From Chara braunii (taxonomy: Eukaryota > Streptophyta > Charophyceae > Charales > Characeae), in assembly GCA_003427395.1 (NCBI GenBank), contig BFEA01000406.1, positions 614,229 to 638,646 on the forward strand: DNA of 24,418 nucleotides, written 5' to 3'. The notes below the pieces were generated by a model, which did not search any database, was not told the DNA's origin, and was given only the letters and a program-made list of their open reading frames with translations. The position numbers and the translations under genes are program-made. Within the stretch, counting starts at the first letter, position 1. Each line of letters starts with the position of its first letter. Shown here one piece after another: positions 17,601 through 24,418 of the stretch.

Positions 17601-18413
17601 CCGCTGAGAGGAGGCCGGTGAGGTCTGTTGAGAGCAGTCCAAGATCAATTCTTGAGTTTGAAAGGCCGCCCTCCCTTGTAGAACGCAGGCATGTATACGT
17701 TTTTTGTGTTGGATTGATTATTCTGAACGTGTCCTCCAACTGGAGGTCTACCATAAGTTGGGATAGCAAGAGGGCATCCGGGCTTGGCTGACTGTGGCGC
17801 ACGGAGCTCGACTGTGAAGACGATTTTCTGTCCATTGTTGGCTGCAGGGTGGTATTGAAGTCTCCTAATAGGATTAGCGAAACGTCTTGTGGGAGCTTGT
17901 CCGGTAGATCCAAGAGGAACTCCATTCTCTGAGCCTGTTCGCATGGGGCATAAATGAAGACTATATAAAATATATCTTCCCCTGCCCTTACTTTGAGCCA
18001 AATCCATCTACCTTGACTTCTGTCCCAGTCAGATTGTAGCGGTTCCAACCTTGAAGAGGGTGGGAGCCAGATGGCTACTCTAGTGGAGGCTGCAGATCTG
18101 GCCGGGGCCCAATGCGCTGCGTATGGCGAGATCGATCATTCCCCTTTGGCTTTATGGATGGGAGAGTCAGTCAAGTGAGTCTCTTGGATACATATGGCAT
18201 CTGGCCATCTACCGGTGGAGGGGTGTCTGGCCATATTCCAGACTGCGTCTTTTTTGGCTTGCGTTGCGGCTGTCTCTTATACACATCTAGATGTGTATAA
18301 GAGAGAGGGCGGGGGTGGAGGAATGGTGCAGAGGGTGCGGGGGGCCTCTTTGGAGATCGGCGTTTCTGGGCTGGCTGGCAAGGGTGTGTTACGTGCATTA
18401 TAGTTCGGCTCAT
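14668..18413 (-). pseudogene. LINE ORF2: endonuclease, reverse transcriptase and zf-RVT, disrupted
   Basis: ORF2 makes the target-nicking endonuclease and the reverse transcriptase. It probably starts at ATG 18413, 13 bases after the ORF1 stop; the frame changes across the adapter at 18270-18307. Endonuclease residues are visible: AICIQETHL (Glu), LLGDFN, SRIDLGLL, and SFDHKMI as the DH motif. A TGA at 18136-18138 breaks it. RT motifs follow: KTPGLDSFPKEFW, FFIDFEKAYDHVDW (near 16430), RQGDPIAPLLF, SLFADDLTV (FADD at 16122-16111) and KILGV. Frameshifts lie near 15885 (a G6 run), 15795 and 15442. The C-terminal zinc domain CSYCG-H-C is intact near 15240-15170. A TGA at 15073-15075 precedes an in-frame continuation (QWDAFETNLF) to the final stop at 14668. 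The RT catalytic residues remain, but the protein cannot be made in one piece. Confidence 0.9.
18270..18307. other. Nextera mate-pair junction adapter (assembly contaminant)
   Basis: CTGTCTCTTATACACATCT (18270-18288), the Tn5 mosaic end, is followed directly by its reverse complement (18289-18307), with one mismatch at 18305. This is the known circularisation junction of Nextera mate-pair libraries. Its translations give the familiar contaminant peptides YTHLDVYKRQ and MCIRE(D)R. It is not biological sequence, and the two sides may not be adjacent in the genome. Confidence 0.97.
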
Positions 18414-18425
18414 CCATCAGTAGGC

Positions 18426-21400
18426 TTATTGTTTAATGGATTGTTCCAATGGGAGAAGGAAAGGCACATCGTCCCATTGGTTGTGAGCACCCAGGAAATC
18501 CTCTTCCAGGATGATTTGGATATATTTTAGAATTTGCGTTGCAGTCCATGTCACATTTGATTTGATCCTTGCCTTTGCTTTGTGCAACAGTTGTTCCTGT
18601 GAGAGCCAAGTCAAGGAGTTGTTGTTGTTGTTGTTCTGATCTGGGTCAAAGAGAAGTAAGATGGGGGCGAGGTTTGTGGGGAAAGACATGTCGTTGCGGA
18701 GTGCCATTCCCAAGACTCCGGTGTCCCCTTTGTCTTTGATTAGGGTTCTGATTTTGTTTACTGCCACTGCAGTGGTCGGGGAGCCTTTCCATCCCTCCAA
18801 AGTGAGGCCTTGGAGGCTCGAGTATCCTGACGTCGATTCTTCCTGAAAGTCTTCGAATTTGCCCGTTTGGTTGCGTAGTCCCAACTGCCACTTTCCATTT
18901 AGGGAGGACCTTTTGACTGGCAGGATCAGCGTCCCTGTGGCAAGCGGCCTGTTCAAGTGCACTGCACCTGATGAGGATAACAGATTGCTTAAGTTGCCCT
19001 TTGTTTTGCGGTGTGAATTGTCCTCAATCGGTCGAGAGGGTTGCTGGATCTCGTTACCACTTGTCGCTTCCTCCGAGAGGTCTATAACCACTAGGTCAGG
19101 GACTGAGGGGGGGGCAGCAGGCTCCCTGTCCGCTGGGAGCGTTGTGTCAAGAGTAAGTGGGGCCAAGGGTTCGTGAGGTGACTCCTGCCCCCTTTCTGTC
19201 AGTTGCGGCTTCTTCGCACAATCGGTAAGACCAGATGGGGGGATGGCTGGTGGCGCAGGATTACCGGAAGGTCTGTCAGGGGGTCATCCTGGTCTAAGTC
19301 ATCGTCAGAGTCCGAGTCCAGATCAGGTTCTGGTATGGCATCCACCAGCTGTCCTAGTTGGATGTGTATGTCTTTTGAGGACATAAGAGTTGTCTGAATC
19401 TGCAGGGCGTCGTTTGGTCTGAGACCCTCATATGGTCCCGCCCTCATATCTGCCTGTGGGTCCGGCTGGAGTGCGTGGTGTTGTAGTTCTTGCACCAACT
19501 TCGCTGGCCAGGAGATGCCTTGGAAGCAAAAGTCCTCATTCATCCACTGAGGGCCATCGTCTTGGCTCGTACTTGCGTCCTGGCCTTGCTGGATTTGGCG
19601 GGTGTCCATTGTGTATGTGGCTATTGCAGTTCTGAAGTCATCAATTGTGTAAATGAGTTCTCTGCCCACTTCCGCCCAGTTGATCAAATCTGTCGATGGA
19701 TAGTTTTGGAGAATCAGTTTGATTCTGAGGCAGCGCATGAGCTGCTTTCTGACTTTGTCCAAATGCAGTGGAGGTATGCCGAGCTGGCTTGGTATGTGAT
19801 TGTGGAATAGCATCCGGGGCAGGATCTCATCAGTCAAAAATTTTAGTTTCTGTCTGATGGATCGGTCCAGCACCTGATGCTTGCTTACCTGTGGTTTTGT
19901 CGTTGTGGGCTGGACTGTGCTCTCCTGGGCTTGGTGTGAGGGATGGTGAGGTTCCAGATGGAGGACACCTTCTACCATCTTGCCTTCCGTAGCTCCTGTG
20001 GTCCCTTGAACCTCCATTTGTACGTCCCCATTTAGGTCCTGGTCCGGTCCCGGGTCTATTACCATTTCCTGGGAGGGGAGGGGCAGGATGGGGTTGCAGG
20101 CCTGTGTCGGCTGGGGATCTGGGGTTTGGTGAGCCTTGGGCATTTGAAAAGTCAGAGGGAGTTGAGCATGTGGTGGAAGTGGGGGGTGATTCATTCGGTG
20201 CAGTAAGACGACTTGACTTTGGTCTTGCTGTTGGAAGCTCTCAATCTGTCGTTGCTGCTGTTGGGTCCCTGTTTGGGGGTCTGGCCATGGCAGGTGGGAC
20301 AGGGTGAGGTAGCCTGGAGGCCGATTTTCAGGCATATGTCCGACGGAGAGTTCTTTGTCTATATCCTTTGTGGGGAGAGGTGGGATGCTTAAGTGGTTGG
20401 AGTGGATCGCTGCGTCAGGGTGGTCGGGCCTCTCTCCCATTGAGTCTTCTCTCTGCACCTTGTGCGGGACTGTTGCTGTTAGTCCGGCTATGCGTTGGAC
20501 CAAGGCGCCTTTGGCGATATAATCCCTCATCTGGTCTTTCATAAAGTCGACCATTGATCTGACTGCCTGGGACACTTGGTCAGTGTCTTGAGGGTTTATT
20601 AACACCCCCACATTTGGGCTTCGGACTGTCACGTCTTGCAGTTGTTGTAACTGTTGTTGAGTGTCAAGTGGAAGGTTTTGATTGCAGGGTTCTTGTGAAC
20701 CGTTGTCGAGTCCTTTCTTGCCTTCCTCCCGGTCGTCCCTTCTAGTGATTGGTTGTAAGGCCTTTTCCTTTGCCTGTTGCGGTGGGTTGCAGGCCGGGAG
20801 GCCGACAATGAGGTCAGTGTGTGTGTCTACTGTAGCCGGGAGCATCACCATGGATGTGGCCGTAGCCTGCTGATGCTGGCCGTCTTGGAGGAGTGTCGGC
20901 AGAGTTGCCCCTAGTTCTGTCGACTGAAGACGTCTTTGTTGCCGTTGACACTGTTGGTGGTGGTCTGCCAGAAGACCCACTGATTGGTGAGGCTGTTGCT
21001 GCAGCAGTCCGCTGGACTGACTGTGATGGGGTTGGATTGTAACCTGGTGATTGATTTTTGTCGGGTGCGGTGGGATGGGCTGTGTGGACGCCTGAGGGAT
21101 TCTGTTGACAGCCGGCAGACCTAGAATGAGGACTCCGGGGCTCAGTTGACCCTCAGTTGTCTGAGGAGATTGTGGTGGTGGTTGGTGAGATAACTGCGGG
21201 TGAGCAGGGGGCTGCTGCTGTTGCGGATGTGAGGTGATTTCTGTAATGATGGGTGGGAGCGGTTGTGTAGGGGGTTGCTGAGCTGGATCGACCTCCTGAG
21301 GCCCTGCTAGGAGCAGGTTTGCATTTGCTGTTTCCTCAGCTACGGGTGATGGGAGCGGACGGGGCTGCATGCTCTGCTGGTTTGAGTAGAGTTTGTGGTG

Positions 21401-21457
21401 TAGCTCTACTATAGTAGGGGGTGGAGGCACAACGACTGTGGCTATATTGTTGGCCAT
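18426..21457 (-). pseudogene. LINE ORF1, Q/P-rich, frame change near its C-terminal quarter
   Basis: ORF1 proteins of L1-type elements bind the element RNA. This one starts at ATG 21457-21455 (MANNIATVVV), at the element boundary, so the native N-terminus may be missing. It runs about 752 codons to TGA 19201-19199. The same protein then appears to continue in another frame (QLTERGQESPHEP leading into 19166-18426, about 246 codons), so an indel near 19170-19260 is likely. The first ~400 residues are very rich in Q, P and H. A more globular part begins near KLKFLTDEILPRMLF, and an acidic stretch (DLDSDSDDDLDQDD) precedes the frame change. The C-terminal part has GKW, LEGW, LLLFDPD, a poly-N tract from a GTT microsatellite (near 18620) and WLSQEQLL. 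I see no CCHC knuckle. The stop at 18428-18426 is 13 bases before ORF2. Confidence 0.75.
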
Positions 21458-21472
21458 GTCCGGATCATTCTT
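21457..21472. repeat. Target-site duplication, 5' side of the LINE
   Basis: TGTCCGGATCATTCTT is identical to 13754-13769, and the LINE begins at 21456. The ORF1 ATG uses the last A (minus strand) of this duplication. Confidence 0.9.
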
Positions 21473-21817
21473 CCAGTAGTTGCCCTTGTTGCTCTCGGTC
21501 CGCCGCTCCCAACGGTTGTCTGTGCCTGAGACTCGGGCCTGCTTTCGCGGGCAACATGATGTTGCAATAACCGATTTTAGGGTTTGGAAAGAAAACATTT
21601 GGGTAATTTCCAAGGATAGAAAATTAGTGAAGTGAGAGGTGGGACAGAGGAGGAAGTCCCCTGGGGCGCCTATCCTTGAGTGCAAGGGCACTCCCTCGCC
21701 ACTCAAGGAGAGGTTCGGATATAAGCAACCTAAGACATAGCTCTTCCAGTCGAGACGCCAATCTTTCCATACTGTGTGGCCACATGACTCTGACTGGTGT
21801 ACTTTCCCGCCAAGCAT
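21457..21817 (-). pseudogene. Upstream half of host open frame split by the LINE
   Basis: An open frame from ATG 21817-21815 runs on the minus strand into the LINE. Its last part (RWERRTESNKGNYWKNDPD) reads like protein and continues in frame with 13769-13578 if the LINE is removed. The first part is cysteine- and serine-rich and less convincing; a possible splice acceptor (GAAAGCAG then GCCCGAG) lies near 21540. No family was recognised. Confidence 0.3.
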
Positions 21818-21877
21818 CGGCCTGCCGTGGAGCGCTAAGACTCCGAATTAGCGCTGCCTTAGCGCTAACGAGGCGCT
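21803..21877 (-). promoter_or_regulatory. E2F-like site and AGCGCT cluster
   Basis: TTTCCCGCCAA at 21803-21813 matches the E2F consensus. AGCGCT occurs at 21831-21836, 21850-21855 and 21861-21866, with GGCGCT at 21872-21877. Together they could form a promoter of the split host frame on the minus strand. No expression evidence is available. Confidence 0.3.
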
Positions 21878-21896
21878 ACCAAACGCTTAACGGTTC

Positions 21897-21965
21897 CCCC
21901 CCTTTTTTTTTCTTCTTTTTTTTTTCGGAAAGTCAAAACGTTTTTTTTTCTTTCTTTTCTTTTCT
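21897..21965. repeat. Pyrimidine-rich C/T tract
   Basis: A C run followed by interrupted T runs with CTT units. On the minus strand it is A/G-rich and could be an old retroposon tail. No element body was assigned. Confidence 0.6.
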
Positions 21966-22107
21966 TAGTAAGCCCTGCCAACAAGACAGGGCAGTCCGTT
22001 ACAGATTTCGTTACTTGGGCGTAGTCCCCTGGTTTCCAGGGCAATCAATACTGGCAGGCACCTCCCTCAATTGTTTCTCTAGAATGCCCTGAATTCAGTA
22101 TGTAAAT

Positions 22108-22274
22108 GGGACGCTGGACCCGCTTTCCAGCAGGTGATGCTCCCCACCAATAGATGGAGCCTCTCCCCAAGTGCTAGTGGTGTCTGCTCTTACCAGCACC
22201 ACTAACACTGGCAGGGGCGTTCTTAAAAACAAAAAAAAAACAAAAAACAAATAACAAAACAAAACAAAAAAAAA
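22108..22274 (+). mobile_element. LINE 3'-tail copy 2
   Basis: GGGACGCTGGACCC opens the module. The second hairpin has arms 22171-22182 (GTGCTAGTGGTG) and 22197-22208 (CACCACTAACAC). An interrupted A-rich tail (AAAAC units) runs to 22274. The following 37 bases are also shared with the sequence after tail copy 3. Confidence 0.8.
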
Positions 22275-22379
22275 GCAGCAGAATGCTTCGACACTGTATT
22301 TCTGCGAAGATGCAGCAGTGGATTACCAATTGACCAACTTCGTTTTGGTGATGTAACAGAACCTCCCCTACCACCTGGC

Positions 22380-22737
22380 CTGGTCAAACCCTTTCCTATG
22401 ACTCACCCTTCCCCTGATCTACACCCCTATCTTGCCCCCTATATCCATCCTCCTCCACAATCCCCCCCTCCCCCCCTCTCCCCTCCTGTCTACCACTCTC
22501 ATCTGTCTATTGCCAGTCAAGGATGGGTCTCCAGCTCAGCTACATCATTTGGAATCCGACACCAGCCCCCCAAGGGGGCCTTCAAGAATACTGAATAAAT
22601 GTGGATCGGATTAGAAAGAAAAAGGGGGCATGCATGTTTTTTTCATACTCCTGCTCAATCTATAGAAGTCAGTATCAGCGCCCTCAGGGGCACACAGATA
22701 CATCTACTGCATATTACGCAATACAAACGAATGCAAT
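22380..22737 (+). other. Pyrimidine-rich sequence upstream of tail copy 3, possibly LINE 3' UTR
   Basis: C-rich stretches (22440-22500) resemble in composition the C-rich part of the LINE 3' UTR in RNA sense. Directly before tail copy 3, ATACAAAC and ATTGTTAAGGG match the LINE sequence (ATACAAAC, ATTGTTCAGGG). This may be a longer 5'-truncated LINE copy. The limits are uncertain and no coding remnant is seen. Confidence 0.35.
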
Positions 22738-22856
22738 TGTTAAGGGACGCTGGACCCGGTTTCCAGCAGGTGCCACTCCCCACCAATAGATGGAGCCCTC
22801 CCCCGGGTGCTAGCGGTGTCTGCTCCTATCAACATCGCTAGCATTGCAGAGGGCGT

Positions 22857-22909
<53 letters not shown>
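22738..22909 (+). mobile_element. LINE 3'-tail copy 3 with 49-base poly-A
   Basis: The module starts at ATTGTTAAGGGACGC. The second hairpin has arms 22807-22818 (GTGCTAGCGGTG) and 22833-22844 (CATCGCTAGCAT). A pure A run spans 22861-22909; its length suggests a relatively recent insertion. Confidence 0.82.
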
Positions 22910-22910
<1 letters not shown>

Positions 22911-23303
22911 AGCAGAATGCGTCGATACTGGATTTCTGGGAAGATGACCCAAATCACCCCCAGACCCATATCGCCCGCCCCCAGTTTGCAACGGGAAAAA
23001 AACTCTATCCCTCAAAACGGAAACAATGGACAGCGCCCTATACTAAATTGCAACTACGTTGACAAGATAACCTGCCCTACGACCGGTTTTATGGAAGACT
23101 GCGACCGGACCCTATTTTCTGCTGTCGGAGACCCCAAATGAACCTGTCCTAGCGAAGTTGTACTGCACGACAGCCTCCTGGCTGCGAACTTACACACACA
23201 AGATAAGATATTTGTACACGGTTTTGGGGACAGGTTGCGGGTTCAAAACACACAGGGTCAACGGACAACTGTATAGTGGGCTAGGGGAGGTCTAGGGATC
23301 TGC
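22910..23303. other. Intergenic stretch, nothing recognised
   Basis: The first 37 bases match those after tail copy 2. No gene, RNA or further repeat was identified. Confidence 0.4.
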
Positions 23304-23379
23304 TTTTCTTTTTTTTTAGGACATGCTCCAATCTATTCGTGGGGAGCAGCACGTGCTGGGAATCGGGCCCAGCTTCCCA
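23304..23379 (-). mobile_element. LINE 3'-tail copy 5, diverged and shortened
   Basis: Read on the minus strand: GGGAAGCTGGGCCC, the CCCAGC arm, CTGCTCCCCAC, AATAGATTGGAGC, then an A tract (poly-T at about 23309-23317). The second hairpin is absent. The first hairpin keeps pairing through paired changes (GCTGGG/CCCAGC instead of GCTGGA/TCCAGC). Confidence 0.7.
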
Positions 23380-24256
23380 TATGAAGACATGTACAAAACA
23401 ATTTATGAACCAATTGAGGTACCGGGGCTTGTCACACGAACTGGGTGAAACCCTTTCAAAGTTGACCCTTTCTCTATTTATGTGTCATCCGTGCACATCT
23501 TTTGTGGCCGTATCTCGTTTTCGTATTTTCTTTTGAAGGGCGATGGCCTTGAGCAGTGCCGTACCCGCGTTCACCATTCAGGGGGTCTGTGGACGGAAAC
23601 CGGTCATGGAGTTCACGGTGTAGGAGTTCATGGAGTTCACAGAGAGCGGGATCGGTTTTTTTTTTTTTTTTTTGGCTGGGGGGGGGGGGGGGGGGGGGGG
23701 TTTTATAGGAGGGTGGCGGACATCGAAGGGTAACTCCCCATAATTTTTTCAATTCGTTTTTTCACGAATAATATTTTTTTAATTAAAAACGGGAAAAAAA
23801 TGCAACCAGCCAAAACAAGGATTTTCGTTTGCTATTTTGTAGGTTATTTCGATTTTGTTTTTATTTTTTCAATGTCATCACACTGTGAGGCTTGAGGCGA
23901 CTGTAGCTGAGTGAGCCCCCACCCCCAAAAAAAAAGGAAAAAAAGAACACCACTCTTTCTTGGTCGGCCCGTTCACCGTGAACGGCCGGTCACATTCACG
24001 GGTCCGGCACTGGGCTTGAGATGTCATCACCGAACTGACGGGCCCCATCTATTCTGGGGGGGGGCAGTCCGGTTGCTTATCACCGGCAAGCATGAAAACA
24101 GCTTTGGGGATAGAGAAGCCAGGGGGAAAGCCTTGTGGCCCTTGTAGTGTTTCACTCATCTGCTTCCAGTGGAGTTCGAACTGGGGTCTGGGTTTCAACA
24201 GTTTAAGGGTGTACGAACTGAGGACAAACTTGTTTTTTTTTTAATTTTACCTTTCC
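23380..24256. other. Intergenic stretch with homopolymers and short palindromes
   Basis: No gene is seen. It includes a short direct repeat of CATGGAGTTCAC near 23605-23640, an 18-base T run (23656-23673), a 23-base G run (23678-23700) and a palindrome at 23969-23985 (CCGTTCAC c GTGAACGG). The homopolymer lengths are likely inexact in a short-read assembly. Confidence 0.5.
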
Positions 24257-24381
24257 CATATGTAGACCACGGGCATCTAGTAGCCTACTCCTGAAAAATA
24301 GCCGCCACGCCGCCGTTGATATTTTTCATCGACGGCGCGTGGCGGCCGAATTTGAATTTGAGGCCCGTGGCCCCACATATG
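24257..24381. mobile_element. Foldback/MITE-like hairpin element
   Basis: The outer arms 24257-24274 (CATATG...CCACGGGC) and 24363-24381 (GCCCGTGG...CATATG) are reverse complements with a few mismatches. Inside, 24301-24320 pairs with 24328-24346 around a 7-base loop with one bulge and one mismatch. It could be a MITE or a small-RNA hairpin precursor. No target duplication was confirmed. Confidence 0.7.
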
Positions 24382-24418
24382 AGAACGGTAGTGGTGGCTG
24401 CCTTCTCCTCATCAGGGG

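Larger units (their letters stand above)
13768..21456 (-). mobile_element. L1-type non-LTR retrotransposon, about 7.7 kb, degenerate
   Basis: The element lies on the minus strand: ORF1 (from 21457 down), ORF2 with endonuclease, reverse transcriptase and zf-RVT domain (to 14668), a 3' UTR, the conserved tail module and poly-A (poly-T at 13768-13786). A perfect 16-bp duplication flanks it, which fixes both ends. The 5' end coincides with the ORF1 ATG, so the copy is probably 5'-truncated. Inactivating lesions: one frame change in ORF1, and three frameshifts plus two stops in ORF2. Two assembly problems lie inside it: the gap at 13787-13936 and the adapter junction at 18270-18307. The RT motif set and C-terminal zinc-binding domain resemble plant L1 elements. 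Confidence 0.92.

Noticed and set aside
18171-18413. 80-residue minus-strand protein containing YTHLDVYKRQ
   Set aside because: The peptide is translated sequencing adapter; the parts on either side belong to different frames of LINE ORF2.
1-24418. CRISPR array
   Set aside because: No regularly spaced direct repeats were found, and the sequence is eukaryotic in character.

Overview
This is a gene-poor, repeat-dense stretch of a large eukaryotic nuclear genome. Long homopolymers, microsatellites, a degenerate L1-type LINE with a plant-style RT/zf-RVT layout, and Ulp1-type proteases are all present. I infer a green-lineage host, possibly a streptophyte alga such as Chara, but nothing in the window proves the species. 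The assembly is short-read/mate-pair in style: there is a 150-base N gap, a patch of single-base Ns, and a sequencing-adapter junction left inside a LINE.

Layout. 1-70 is a (GA)n repeat and 71-960 is a GC-rich segment with hairpins and no convincing gene. 1470-2990 holds two weak coding remnants and a LINE 3' tail. 3266-8383 is one uninterrupted reading frame of about 1,705 codons, broken only by four in-frame stops and no frameshift. It has a disordered acidic N-terminus, a ParB-like fold and a DNA N4/N6-methylase-like Rossmann domain whose catalytic motif is degenerate. 9035-9859 is an intact Ulp1/SENP-type cysteine protease with all four active-site residues. 9860-13577 is intergenic, with a tRNA-like Pol III element, a family of palindromic repeats and several inverted repeats.

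13768-21456 (minus strand) is a LINE of about 7.7 kb, flanked by a perfect 16-bp target-site duplication. Its Q/P-rich ORF1 is frameshifted. Its ORF2 has endonuclease, RT and a zf-RVT tail, broken by three frameshifts and two stops. A 38-bp Nextera mate-pair junction adapter interrupts the endonuclease N-terminus at 18270-18307, so the assembly is unreliable at that point. The insertion splits an open frame in the host sequence that rejoins if the LINE is removed.

21473-24418 is flank with an E2F-like site, two more plus-strand LINE 3' tails, one diverged minus-strand tail, long poly-T/poly-G runs and a foldback element at the right edge. The five LINE tails share two short hairpins with compensatory base changes, which suggests a conserved RNA structure recognised during retrotransposition.

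The most unusual content is the ParB-like plus methylase-like giant ORF beside an intact Ulp1 protease. It could be the cargo of a mobile element, but I found no terminal repeats or transposase, so that link is inference.
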